Shown: piece by piece, positions 1 through 9,012 of the stretch
Numbering within the stretch: position 1 is the first letter of the stretch
Layout: each line of letters opens with the position of its first letter
From: Paenibacillus thiaminolyticus
Lineage (GTDB): Bacteria; Bacillota; Bacilli; Paenibacillales; Paenibacillaceae
Length of the DNA stretch: 64,000 bases
Reading direction: 5' to 3'
Assembly: GCF_007066085.1 (NCBI RefSeq)
Contig: NZ_CP041405.1
Location: forward strand, 186,001 to 250,000
Program-made: the position numbers and the translations under genes
The notes under the pieces: generated by a model
Told to the model about the DNA's origin: nothing
What the model saw: only the letters and a program-made list of their open reading frames with translations
The model's database searches: none

Positions 1-786
1 GGTGACACGATACATCATTGGAAAGTGTACAAGAGCAATGTCGTGGGTCTGGGCGAGTCTTCAGAAGACATGCGTGCAACCCCGTATTGGGAAGCGCTCA
101 AGGATGAGATTGCGAAGCGGGTCGGCAATCAGAAGCTCTGTTACATCAAAATCTATGGCGCGAAGCATGGCGGCGATATTACCGGCGAATGCCGCATTAA
201 TGATATTCCAAGCCCTGAACTTGGCCAGATCGTAGCCGATATCGTAAGCCAATGGCAAGTCGAAGGCTTTGCTTCCCAGAAGCAATTTATGTTGCTGCGG
301 CAGTCCGAGGAGACGTACACGCCGTATCCTTATCAGGCCGAGGAGATCGCGGCCGCTGCACGCACCGCCGTGCAGATGTTCATGGAATGCGCTACGCAGG
401 AGAAGTATGAAGACTTTCCGGAGCGCTTAGCAGAGCGCTTGCAGGATGCCAGCTTGGCGGAGGAGCTGTATTCATTTTTGCCGGAAATTTGTGCCGAGCA
501 TGCCTTCGATACGCTGACCTATAACGAGGAGTGCTTGCTGTTTAGGGGCGAGGACTCATTCCCCGTTTATCGGACTCAGTTCGCCAGCTATTATATGATC
601 GCTGCTGCTTTATTTGAGGGCTTTCGCACGGATCAATTTGATGATGAAGTGTATAGGCAGTACATCGGCACCAGTTCGATATACAGTGTGATTTGCCAAG
701 CGAAAGAGGAGGGCGCGGATCTGGTGGAGCATGGCGGCGTGCTGACGCTTTCCTTCGGGATGTCCGACCGCTATCAGTTCAGATGA
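1..786 (+). CDS. Hypothetical protein, 5' end cut by window edge
   Basis: The frame is open from base 1 to the TGA at 784-786, so the first visible GTG (25) is probably internal and the true start lies outside the window. About 260 acidic residues are visible, soluble, with no membrane segment or signal peptide. I recognise no family motif. A rho-independent terminator follows directly at 817-850, so this is the last gene of its transcription unit. Reading frame and codon use are convincing; function is unknown. Confidence 0.7.
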   Translation, partial: GDTIHHWKVYKSNVVGLGESSEDMRATPYWEALKDEIAKRVGNQKLCYIKIYGAKHGGDITGECRINDIPSPELGQIVADIVSQWQVEGFASQKQFMLLRQSEETYTPYPYQAEEIAAAARTAVQMFMECATQEKYEDFPERLAERLQDASLAEELYSFLPEICAEHAFDTLTYNEECLLFRGEDSFPVYRTQFASYYMIAAALFEGFRTDQFDDEVYRQYIGTSSIYSVICQAKEEGADLVEHGGVLTLSFGMSDRYQFR

Positions 787-816
787 ACAAGGGATGTGCG
801 GGCATCCTTATAAGCA

Positions 817-850
817 AAGCTCCTGTCTTACCTGCTGGCAGGAGCTTTTT
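817..850 (+). terminator. Rho-independent terminator
   Basis: The arms AAGCTCCTG and CAGGAGCTT pair around a 13-base loop and are followed by a T run. It ends the first gene. Confidence 0.8.
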
Positions 851-918
851 CTGTGGAGATATAGGTGATACGCACAAAGGGGGCAGCTGGACATCGCCCG
901 CTCGCCCCTTGCAATATC

Positions 919-1695
919 TTAGTTAATTAATCCGGCATGCCGCAGTCCTTGGCGGATACCGCCTTCATCTACGGAAGAGGTAACATAATCAGCAAAAGGC
1001 AGCAGTTCCGGATGAGAATTGCCCATCGCAATCCCGAGACCAACTTGCTGAAGCATCTCCATGTCATTGAGTCCATCACCGAATGCGACGGCATTCTCCG
1101 GAGCCAGGTTCAATCGTTCCAGCATGGCTTTGATTCCGACGGCCTTGGAACCGCCCTTGATCAAGACGTCCATCGCTTTGGAATGCCAGCGGATCAAGCG
1201 AAGATCATCGAAGACGTTGTCATACAAATGCTCGTCCTGCGCTTCGCAATGCAGGAATACTTGATAGATATCCGCTTTGCTCCAGAACTCGGGATCATGG
1301 CCCGGCCGATCAATGCGGAGGGAATCGATAGCTTCCACGACGAAGGGATGCGCTTCGTCATTCGCGTAAAATTGCTCGCTGCCTTCAAACACGAGGGGAT
1401 GTCGATGGCGCCCCGCCAATTCCACAAGCTTCGCCACACTTTCGCGCGGAAGCGGGCGCTGATAGAGGGGTTCGCCTTTGTACACGACATAGGCCCCATT
1501 TAAGCTAACAAAAGACTCAATCTGAAGCTGCTCGGCAAGCGGCTTAAAGAAATAGGGGGCGCGCCCTGTGGCGATGACGGGTTCAATCCCGTTCTCTTTC
1601 AACTCTGCAATCGCCTCGACGGTGTCTTGCGGCACTCGCTTCTCATCATTGACCAATGTGCCATCGATGTCAAAAAATACAATGTTGTAACTCAT
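919..1695 (-). CDS. Cof-type HAD-superfamily (IIB) phosphatase
   Basis: This 258-residue protein carries the haloacid dehalogenase motifs in order: motif I FDIDGTL near residues 8-14 with the nucleophilic Asp, motif II ATGR near 42-45, a Lys in the SKA/GGSK stretch, and motif III/IV GDGLNDMEM near 206-214. The C2B-type cap between motifs II and III and the length are those of Cof/YkrA-like sugar- or flavin-phosphate phosphatases. It is cytoplasmic and Mg-dependent by family. The substrate cannot be told from sequence. It stands alone on the minus strand, converging on the first gene. Confidence 0.9.
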   Translation of the reverse strand: MSYNIVFFDIDGTLVNDEKRVPQDTVEAIAELKENGIEPVIATGRAPYFFKPLAEQLQIESFVSLNGAYVVYKGEPLYQRPLPRESVAKLVELAGRHRHPLVFEGSEQFYANDEAHPFVVEAIDSLRIDRPGHDPEFWSKADIYQVFLHCEAQDEHLYDNVFDDLRLIRWHSKAMDVLIKGGSKAVGIKAMLERLNLAPENAVAFGDGLNDMEMLQQVGLGIAMGNSHPELLPFADYVTSSVDEGGIRQGLRHAGLIN

Positions 1696-1860
1696 GTCAG
1701 GTCTCTGCTCCCATCTCTGTCTATATCAATGTTGTTCTGCTACCAGTGTAGCATTGATTCGGGTCTAGAATAAATAGCTTCGTTTGAACAATGTGTACCA
1801 AAGCTGAATTCAGTGCTGTTACTAAGAAACCGAGAATGAATAGAAAGGGCGAAAGGCCGT

Positions 1861-3789
1861 ATGAAGTCGAACCCATTATCCACGCGGGCGAAGGAATGGA
1901 TTCAGTTATGTGATAGAAGGACAACAACTACAGATTCACAAACAGTAAAGAGAGTGCTCCAACAGAATAGGATTCCTGTCTTCCAAGCATTGATCGATTT
2001 CCAGGAGAGTTTTGGGGGGCTAAGCTATTCCTTCGGAAGCTGGTTAAATCATAGCTGGACATTCGATGTCATGATGAATTCTGACATGGACTGCGGCATA
2101 CCCAAGGTCTTCAAACATAAAGACACGGATATGGTGGAATGTCTCCACTCTATCTCTGAAGGCATCCATACAAGCGGTTATATGGACCCGACCGGAAAGC
2201 TATATTTTATAAATTCAGAAAATCCGTATCCTATTGCGAATACTATAGAGGAATTGTTGGAGAAGCATGCAATTTACTACAGCTTATTGCGAAAGCAAAA
2301 ACAATGGGCGGTCCGAAGTCTATATGAGTCTGAAGTTGCTGCATGGCTCTCTAATGAGGAGCACTCACCAATCCCGCTAGAGAGCAGACCTGGAGACTGC
2401 AAGTGGTGGCAAAGTCGCGACGGCGAATTAGTTGTACATATAGATGGTGTTGCGGGAGCTTTGTATGCAGCCAAGGCTTACGCTGCGGATGCCGCTGTGT
2501 TGCGGCAGCACGGCCTTTCCAGTAGTTTGTCGCTCCAGGGGTTCCCGTTTGCCTGTTATTTTGACCCGAAGAAAGAAACCGTCGAATTAGAGAATGCGAA
2601 GGAAATGTACGGCTTCAATCAGCGGCTATACCGAACCTGTAATTATTCCAGGGTTACCGTTCAACAGGTGAAGGACATCAAGGAGGTGCCGTTGTATTTA
2701 TCGGGACAAAAGGATATTTGCGTCAAAAAGCGCATTGAACAATTTTGGATGAAGATTCCTTATCTTACACTCCTTGAAGAAGATTATGATTCTTCCCTGA
2801 TTGCGTTCGCCAGGCAGATCGGGGATGACATGATCTTAAAGCTGATCTCGTATACAGCGGATATGACGGAAGCAGACGACAGAAATAGAAGAACAACGGC
2901 AGAACAAAACGTGGATCGATTGTTGTACCAAGAATATTTGCGGCGCATGTCCTTACTTATGGAAGGGCAAGCGCAGGGAGTAAGCCCACTCTATTTTTAC
3001 CCCGCTCATATCGCAAAATTGCCGGAAGAGGATGATATCGAAAATGATTATTGTGTAATCAAAAGAATGGAGTATTCCTATGTACGATTCATTAGCAAGA
3101 TGGCGTTATTTTATATGAAATGTGCGCAGCAAGGAAATGATGCGGCCGTTCAAGCTTACCGCGTATATGAACCGCTGCTGCTGATGTATTGTCTAGGCGG
3201 TTATATTCTTAAGGAGCATGGCTTTATTGAGGTTGGCGGCGGGGCCTTCCATCAGTCCGGCTGGAGGCTCCTGATTGGTACAGAGCCTATTGACATCTAT
3301 CGCAGGGCCATTCAAGCTTGGGAACGGCGGAATTGGGAGCACGCGATGGGCCAGATTAAGCGGATCAAATGGGCGGAGATGAGCGATGAGCAGCCACGGG
3401 CTAGTGATGAGATATGGGAAGCGGCGTTTTCTCGAATGGAACGCCAAGTAGGGATCGATCTTTCAGAGCCTGTATTTCGCTCTGTGGACGAACAGCAGCT
3501 TTGGGCCGATTTACTGGAAGCTTGCCCTGAACTGCGCAATCTGCAGGGCACTTTGGATTGCTGCATTTGTGAACGGTACCTCAGATGGGCGGCATTGCTG
3601 GATTGCAAGCATCCTATTGCGGTGAAGTATCCATGCTTGTATGAACCTTTCATTGAAATGCTGCATAACGGGAACCGGGCCGGGGAGCGGGAAGAGCGGA
3701 CAAGGCGGTTGATTGCGTTGCTGGAGCAAGAATCTATGCTCAATTATGCTGAGGCCTTGAGGGAACCAACAGTAAATGATACAGCCTAA
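1861..3789 (+). CDS. Large hypothetical protein (642 aa)
   Basis: A single long open frame begins at ATG 1861, preceded by GGGCGAAAGG. The product is soluble with no signal peptide or membrane helix. The first 150 residues have a SUKH/SMI1-like flavour (IDFQESFGGLSY, then short aromatic beta-type strings), which is only a weak resemblance. The C-terminal half is helical and rich in Trp, Cys and Arg. I do not recognise the family. A SUKH-like start would fit an immunity or effector-related protein, but that is speculative. Confidence 0.65.
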   Translation: MKSNPLSTRAKEWIQLCDRRTTTTDSQTVKRVLQQNRIPVFQALIDFQESFGGLSYSFGSWLNHSWTFDVMMNSDMDCGIPKVFKHKDTDMVECLHSISEGIHTSGYMDPTGKLYFINSENPYPIANTIEELLEKHAIYYSLLRKQKQWAVRSLYESEVAAWLSNEEHSPIPLESRPGDCKWWQSRDGELVVHIDGVAGALYAAKAYAADAAVLRQHGLSSSLSLQGFPFACYFDPKKETVELENAKEMYGFNQRLYRTCNYSRVTVQQVKDIKEVPLYLSGQKDICVKKRIEQFWMKIPYLTLLEEDYDSSLIAFARQIGDDMILKLISYTADMTEADDRNRRTTAEQNVDRLLYQEYLRRMSLLMEGQAQGVSPLYFYPAHIAKLPEEDDIENDYCVIKRMEYSYVRFISKMALFYMKCAQQGNDAAVQAYRVYEPLLLMYCLGGYILKEHGFIEVGGGAFHQSGWRLLIGTEPIDIYRRAIQAWERRNWEHAMGQIKRIKWAEMSDEQPRASDEIWEAAFSRMERQVGIDLSEPVFRSVDEQQLWADLLEACPELRNLQGTLDCCICERYLRWAALLDCKHPIAVKYPCLYEPFIEMLHNGNRAGEREERTRRLIALLEQESMLNYAEALREPTVNDTA

Positions 3790-3875
3790 TTATTTTCTGT
3801 ATGGGATATAGCCAAGTCACAACGAAAGCAACTTCAATATGATGAGTATGAACCTAGGGAAAGGGGGTTACTCAG

Positions 3876-3989
3876 ATGGGTGAAGTTGGATCTTGTTCTT
3901 GCGGAATCGGCGGTCTCTTTACTTCGACGGGTGTGATTTTGGTTCTGTTCATATTGCTTGTAATCGTTTCTCGGGCCTTTATTTACTAA
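3876..3989 (+). CDS. YjcZ-family sporulation miniprotein (37 aa)
   Basis: The short frame starts at ATG 3876 after GGAAAGGGGG (3858-3866). It encodes a Cys/Gly-rich N terminus (residues 1-16) followed by one hydrophobic helix of the form ILVLFILLVIV and a short polar end. This is the standard layout of the YjcZ family of small membrane proteins, which in Bacillus and Paenibacillus are abundant in sporulating cells. A terminator follows at 4039. The assignment rests on the helix signature and size. Confidence 0.8.
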   Translation: MGEVGSCSCGIGGLFTSTGVILVLFILLVIVSRAFIY

Positions 3990-4038
3990 GAAAATGGCTG
4001 TGTCCTGCGCCTGCGCTCATGGATCACTTTCATCGCAT

Positions 4039-4067
4039 GCCCTGCTGAAGAAGCAGGGCTATTTTTT
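4039..4067 (+). terminator. Rho-independent terminator
   Basis: The arms GCCCTGCT and AGCAGGGC surround a 5-base loop, followed by ATTTTTT. It ends the yjcZ-like transcript. Confidence 0.8.
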
Positions 4068-4198
4068 ATTGCGCGTAGGCATCCGCCTGGTACGGCTCCT
4101 GGGGTTAGACCCGAGGCTCTTTTCTGTACGCGCCTCTCATGGTAACATCTACCTATAGTGGTGGAGAGCAATAGACTTATGCTATTGAGGTGTTGACG

Positions 4199-4741
4199 AT
4201 GGGATTGGATTATCAGTTTGTTGTTGTGATTAAGGAGCATAGTCGTGCTGCATTATGGAAATATGTAGAGGAGCATGGTGAACATTTAGACAGCTATATC
4301 ATTGCCCACTTTCCGATGGACTCCTTTATTTTGAAATATTTAGAGGGCGGCTATAGCTATGCCCCGCATTATGATGCCGAGGAGATTCAACAGCATATTT
4401 TAGGGGACGGAAGAGCCCGCATTGGCGGGATCGATATTGGGGAACGCAGGCTGGAACATACGGAGAGTGAAGTTGCCATCGCCTTTACCGCGGTAACCTC
4501 TGATATGAGTTTACTGTTTCGGGATTCCGTCTCGGTTCACCGCTGGTTTATCGGGTTAAGCCGGGCTGCGGATGCCGTAATGTCGTATCTTGATTTGGAA
4601 TATGAAGGAGATCGGCTCATCTATTATCGGGGGAACGAGATTACCATTGAACTCAAAGGCGAAGGACATTTGCATGTAGGCAAGCAAAAGTTTGTTGAAA
4701 TAATAGAAGCGTATGCGAATCGAACGGAGCATTTTGACTGA
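4199..4741 (+). CDS. Hypothetical protein (180 aa)
   Basis: I place the start at ATG 4199, eight bases after TTGAGG; the in-frame GTG at 4190 overlaps the ribosome site. The product is soluble and acidic and has no motif I recognise. It resembles small Bacillus/Paenibacillus proteins of unknown role. It lies 63 bases before the first of two duplicated lipoprotein genes and could be co-transcribed with it. Confidence 0.65.
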   Translation: MGLDYQFVVVIKEHSRAALWKYVEEHGEHLDSYIIAHFPMDSFILKYLEGGYSYAPHYDAEEIQQHILGDGRARIGGIDIGERRLEHTESEVAIAFTAVTSDMSLLFRDSVSVHRWFIGLSRAADAVMSYLDLEYEGDRLIYYRGNEITIELKGEGHLHVGKQKFVEIIEAYANRTEHFD

Positions 4742-4804
4742 TGGAGTTGATCAATGAACATACGAATTGAATGAAGGGTTTGGACAATAGGAGGAAGATA
4801 ATCA

Positions 4805-5188
4805 ATGAAACTTATAAAAGGACTTGTCATCCTGATCTCCTGCGCAGTTCTGCTGCTTGCCGGGTGCTCCAAAAAAAATGTTTTTGAAGGCATTGATTTT
4901 ACAAAAGTAGGCGAAGAAGTTGTCGGGTATTTATATGTGGATGGCAGAGTCTATCTTCTTTCGACACATAGGAATTTCCCGGAAGAGGACCTGGGTAAAC
5001 AAATCGGCGAGATTCACGACATTGTAGACAAGCCCGCCGTGGATGGAGATGTAGTATATCCCGAGTCTAACCGTAAATTGGAAATCCGCAAAGGCGATAA
5101 AATCTTTAGAGTAAAAAAAGGTGGAAACTTGCTTGTCGTCATCCAAACGAGAGAAGGTTATATATCAGGAACTCTTATGCCCAAGTAA
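4805..5188 (+). CDS. Small lipoprotein, copy 1
   Basis: This 127-residue protein begins with a type II signal peptide: KLIK, a hydrophobic core, then the lipobox LLAGC with Cys21. It should be lipidated and anchored on the outer face of the membrane. The mature part is a small beta-rich domain (FEGIDF, YLYVDGRVYLLS, IGEIHDIVDKP) of unknown function. AGGAGGAAG stands 8-16 bases upstream of the ATG. A near-identical second copy follows at 5636, including the ribosome site and the 3' flank, so this is a recent tandem duplication. Confidence 0.85.
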   Translation: MKLIKGLVILISCAVLLLAGCSKKNVFEGIDFTKVGEEVVGYLYVDGRVYLLSTHRNFPEEDLGKQIGEIHDIVDKPAVDGDVVYPESNRKLEIRKGDKIFRVKKGGNLLVVIQTREGYISGTLMPK

Positions 5189-5295
5189 GTTCCCCTCCGT
5201 TCCTCTATCATTCACGGCCAACATGGGGAACGCAGCAGGGGATGCGGCTAATGCGGATGTAGCGTGGCTAATCAAATTCGAGCGATACCGCCCGC

Positions 5296-5498
5296 GGCTA
5301 CCATGATAAAGTAGCCGCGATTCATTATGACCCTGCGAAAAAGGTGACTTGTCGGAATTATTTAATCCCGGTGATATCATCAATTTGAAGTTTACCGTTG
5401 AACAGATCGATGGTCAGTTCGAAATCCTTGATTATATCCGGATGGATTACAATAATGAAGTCGCGAACATCAACGACTTTTTACTTGAAGAATCGTAA
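5296..5498 (+). pseudogene. Relic C-terminal end of an unrecognised gene
   Basis: Between the two lipoprotein copies, a coding-like frame reads YHDKVAAIHYDPAKK, then shifts by one base at about 5342 and continues as GDLSELFNPGDIINL to the stop at 5496-5498. No start or upstream part survives. It was probably trapped during the duplication of the neighbouring gene. The family is unknown. Confidence 0.5.
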
Positions 5499-5507
5499 AA
5501 CAATAGC

Positions 5508-5565
5508 CCTCCCTCGAAATAACGGTATTTCACGTATCTGTTATTTCGAGGGGGGTTCTTTTTCT
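5508..5565 (+). terminator. Strong terminator
   Basis: The 13-base arms CCCTCGAAATAAC (5511-5523) and GTTATTTCGAGGG pair, followed by a G/T-rich tail ending TTCTTTTTC. It closes the relic gene and isolates lipoprotein copy 2. Confidence 0.75.
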
Positions 5566-5635
5566 GAAAGATACTTGTATTGCTGATAGGGGCGCTTTGA
5601 AGTGCTGCAAAAGTTACGCGAGAGGAAGATAATCA

Positions 5636-6019
5636 ATGAAACTTATAAAAGGACTTGTCATCCTGATCTCCTGCGCAGTTCTGCTGCTTACCGGGTGCTC
5701 CAAAAAAGATGTTTTCGAAGGCATTGATTTTACACATGTAGGCAATGAAGTTGTCGGGTATTTATATGTGGACGGCAGAGTCTATCTTCTTTCGACATAT
5801 TATAAGTTCCCGGAAGAAAGGCTAGGCAAACAAATCGGCGAGATTCACGACATTGTAGACAAGCCCGCGGTGGATGGAGATGTAGTATATCCCGAGTCTA
5901 ACCGTAAATATGAAATCCGCAAAGGCGATAAAATCTTTAGAGTAAAAAAAGGCGGAAACTTGCTTGTCGTCATCCAAACGAGAGAAGGTTATATATCAGG
6001 AACTCTTATGCCCAAGTAA
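5636..6019 (+). CDS. Small lipoprotein, copy 2
   Basis: This is a paralogue of the protein at 4805-5188 with the same 127-residue length. The signal peptide is nearly identical (lipobox LLTGC, Cys21), and substitutions are few and mostly lie between residues 23 and 65. The Shine-Dalgarno region AGGAAG and the first bases of the 3' flank are also duplicated. It should be a membrane-anchored extracytoplasmic protein of unknown function. Decayed coding sequence follows on its 3' side. Confidence 0.85.
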   Translation: MKLIKGLVILISCAVLLLTGCSKKDVFEGIDFTHVGNEVVGYLYVDGRVYLLSTYYKFPEERLGKQIGEIHDIVDKPAVDGDVVYPESNRKYEIRKGDKIFRVKKGGNLLVVIQTREGYISGTLMPK

Positions 6020-6054
6020 GTTCCCCTCCGTTTTTCTGTCATTCGTTGCAAACG

Positions 6055-6640
6055 CATACAATCACCGGCCCGATTGGGAAGAAGAAAGTGGGCAAAGTTG
6101 AATATGAAGGCGTAAGTAGCGAAGTCAAGAAGCCAACTGACCGTTCAACTGGAACATGGCGAAGAAAAAACGATAGATGTCCCGGGCCGTGGCCCTATCG
6201 ATTATGAGACAGGACAGGCTTCAAAGCGGGCGTTGAAATCGAGTGGGAGCGGACCCGGACGGAACGATTCTCGAAATCGTGTTGGACGAAATCGGCGTTA
6301 AAATACACTCGTTCCCCGGAAATCATATATACCACATTTTTATCGGCATCCAGCGCCGATATCACTTTCGTTTTGTTATTATCAACGAAGCAGAAATCTT
6401 TAGCCAGATTGTTCCACTTCCGGGCACGATGATAAACTTAGAGGGCTTTTCCCGATTTTGCCCCGACTGACAACGCCACATTGTCATCTTGCAGCCGCAA
6501 GAGGTAGCATTGGCGACACGCGAGGAGAAATGGAAGTTTGCCCTTGTCGGCGAACTAAATCTGGTAATTAGGTCGTAGTTATAACTAACCAAGATCATGC
6601 TCATATTTTGGTAAAAAATAAGTATATACAGTACTTTATA
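6055..6640 (+). pseudogene. Decayed coding region, both strands
   Basis: On the plus strand a broken frame can be followed across at least three frameshifts: KKKVGKVEYEGVSSEVKK, then LTVQLEHGEEKTIDVPGRG, then DPDGTILEIVLDEIGVK (about 6055-6305). On the minus strand at about 6310-6420 a different relic reads KWNNLAKDFCFVDNN and VISALDADKNVVYMISG. Neither has a start or a complete frame. No functional gene is seen here. The region marks the left edge of the AT-rich island. Confidence 0.5.
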
Positions 6641-6795
6641 CATATTATGAAGGTATGTTCATGTATTAAAGTATAAATTTTAGTTCTATTTATCTATGAA
6701 CAGCTCTGTTGGAATCCTCCATAATGAAAGTTGGTTTACGCTCCTAAATAGTTTATCGATAACAGGCTAGTGAGTTTGGAAGACATCAGAGGTGA

Positions 6796-8253
6796 ATGGA
6801 AGTGAAAACATCAAATCGACTTGTTGCTTTATACCAATATTTGGTTGAGCATGATGGTTGGATTACAACCCAACAATTAGCTGCGATGCTGTGTTGTTCC
6901 GTTAGTACGATAAGAAATGATCTTGAAATACTAAAGTCTTTTTTACCGGATACTTGGTTTATTGAAAGCCGGAGGGGCAAGGGGGTTCATATCAATCGTC
7001 CCTCGAACCAACCGATTGTACCATTTAAACAGTTACTAAATGAAACGGATAGAGTTCAAAATCTAATAGGATATCTCATTCATAATGAGTCAGGGTGTAC
7101 ATTGACAGAGCTCAGCCAAAAATTATTTTATAGTGTCAGTACAATCAGTAAAATTATAAAGATATTAAAACATGAGTTGAAAAAATACCACCTAAAATTA
7201 GGTACAAAACCCGTGAAAATTCATGGAAATGAGTTTCATTTACGCCAATTTTATTTTGACTATTATCTGAATAAAAACTGTACGGCTTGGATACAACAAG
7301 ATACTTTAAACTCGATATGTACTCTCATGAAATCAATTGAACAAAAAGGGAGATTTAAGTTTTCTGACACTGCTTATATCCAACTTCCGATTGTATTGTC
7401 TATCTGGCAAAGTCGCCTTTTAAAAAAACAGTACATTTCAAAATTTGTTTATCCAACCCTTTTTTACGAATCCAGTGATTCATTTCGGTGGATTATTCCA
7501 ATGATTGAAGAACATTTAAAAAAACTGTATATAAGGGTAAGTTCTCATGAATTACAATATGGAGCGGCTCTGATACTTGGGGTACCGCGAATTGAGGGAA
7601 AAATGGCAGGTAGCACGGAGACTCTTAATGAAATGGCAGAGCAGTGTCATAGGGATCCTGTAAATAAATTGATTCAATCCATAGAAGAAAAAGCACGGTT
7701 GCCTTTTTCCGACGACCCCATTTTGTTTCAACAATTATATGACTATTATAAATACGCAAGTATAAGATGGATTACCGGAATTCACAGTAATGCGAATCAA
7801 AATACGATAAAGATTAAAGAGAGTGAATTCAGTCTTTTTAAGTCAGTCCATGAGGCCATGCACCACTATTTTAATTATGTAGAATCCATTAGGGAAGATG
7901 ATGTTGCCGACATTACGATGTTCTTTGTGGCCAGCAAGCTAGGCTATCATATGCAGCAGAAAGAAAAAACAATACTATTGTATGTTAGTGAAATCGGTGT
8001 TATGAGATATGTGAAGTTGAAGCTGCTTGAAAATATCTGCGGACGAATCAAAATATTTACTACAAATCATGCCCATGAGATGCAATATCTAGCCTCAACG
8101 AAAAATATAGATATCATAGTGACGACCAATCAGCAAAGTTATACTCTGCTGCCCAATAACATTCCTATCATCCATATAGACCCAATACCGTCCAGCTATG
8201 ATATGAATATTATTCAAGATGCATTAAAACGGGTGTCTGATCATGGTAACTGA
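6796..8253 (+). CDS. AtxA/Mga-like PRD transcription regulator 1
   Basis: This 485-residue protein has the AtxA/Mga layout. A first winged HTH lies at about residues 15-55 (WITTQQLAAMLCCSVSTIRNDLEIL) and a second at about 85-135 (CTLTELSQKLFYSVSTISKIIKIL). Two helical PRD-like domains fill about 160-390, and an EIIB-like alpha/beta domain begins at about 395 (KTILLYVSEIG). AtxA of Bacillus anthracis has 475 residues, the same order of domains, and activates the anthrax toxin genes. Here the gene stands 2.6 kb left of the toxin block, so I infer a role as activator. The start codon has only a close AGAGG upstream. Confidence 0.8.
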   Translation: MEVKTSNRLVALYQYLVEHDGWITTQQLAAMLCCSVSTIRNDLEILKSFLPDTWFIESRRGKGVHINRPSNQPIVPFKQLLNETDRVQNLIGYLIHNESGCTLTELSQKLFYSVSTISKIIKILKHELKKYHLKLGTKPVKIHGNEFHLRQFYFDYYLNKNCTAWIQQDTLNSICTLMKSIEQKGRFKFSDTAYIQLPIVLSIWQSRLLKKQYISKFVYPTLFYESSDSFRWIIPMIEEHLKKLYIRVSSHELQYGAALILGVPRIEGKMAGSTETLNEMAEQCHRDPVNKLIQSIEEKARLPFSDDPILFQQLYDYYKYASIRWITGIHSNANQNTIKIKESEFSLFKSVHEAMHHYFNYVESIREDDVADITMFFVASKLGYHMQQKEKTILLYVSEIGVMRYVKLKLLENICGRIKIFTTNHAHEMQYLASTKNIDIIVTTNQQSYTLLPNNIPIIHIDPIPSSYDMNIIQDALKRVSDHGN

Positions 8254-8415
8254 GGGTAAAACGATTCCGTTTGTTCTGAACTCTTCGCACGTATCCCCCT
8301 TCCGTCATTTCATCTATATTATCTCCCTTTATCTAGTTACATATTTTCTGATTAGTGTTACTTTTCAAATGTTACCGTTAGTGTACTTTACGAAATGAGG
8401 AAGGAACAACGTAGT

Positions 8416-8781
8416 ATGAATCGTAGTGTGAATAATAAGTCTATTTTATTTCAAGTGATCGGTGAGCTTAATAGAGGCGAGCTTCAGTTTCAAGTTTGGG
8501 AATGGAAGTTATTGATTGAGACGAACAAATATCTTGAAATTAAAGCACCGAATGGGGTGGTCAAAAGAATTTACAAGGAGAAAATAAATGTGGTTATTGG
8601 CAACACAAAATACTATGCCGATGGACATCTATCGTGTTCAGCATTTTGCAGTAGGGATGATATTTCAAACATAAAAATAGCTATCGTAACACAACTCAAG
8701 CAGCAAATAGCTGCATTCATGTCTGACCTTCAAATAAACCAAAGTGCTCTCTCCAAAAAAATGAATAATGATGAACTGTAA
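8416..8781 (+). CDS. Hypothetical protein (121 aa)
   Basis: ATG 8416 is preceded by GAGGAAGGAAC; an earlier in-frame ATG (8395) overlaps that site. The small soluble protein has a beta-rich middle (VWEWKLLIETNKYLEIKAP) and a helical C terminus. No family is recognised. It lies between the AtxA-like regulator and a chemoreceptor in AT-rich sequence. It may belong to the regulator's transcription unit, since no terminator is visible between them. Confidence 0.55.
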   Translation: MNRSVNNKSILFQVIGELNRGELQFQVWEWKLLIETNKYLEIKAPNGVVKRIYKEKINVVIGNTKYYADGHLSCSAFCSRDDISNIKIAIVTQLKQQIAAFMSDLQINQSALSKKMNNDEL

Positions 8782-9012
8782 TTTAAAAAGTAATTTTGTA
8801 TATTTATTCTCTACTTCAATGCTAAAAAAAGATAATGTACGTAAAATCTAATCAATTAAAATAATGATCTATGTAATTATTGACTTAAGTTTAAGTTGAT
8901 ATAATGAAACGGGGAAGAAGGGGGATAGCTATTAAAAGGTTTTCAACGTTTGCTTTCAATTGAATCAAGTTATTTCAACAAACAAGTTATTTCAACAAAG
9001 AGGTGGAATTGA

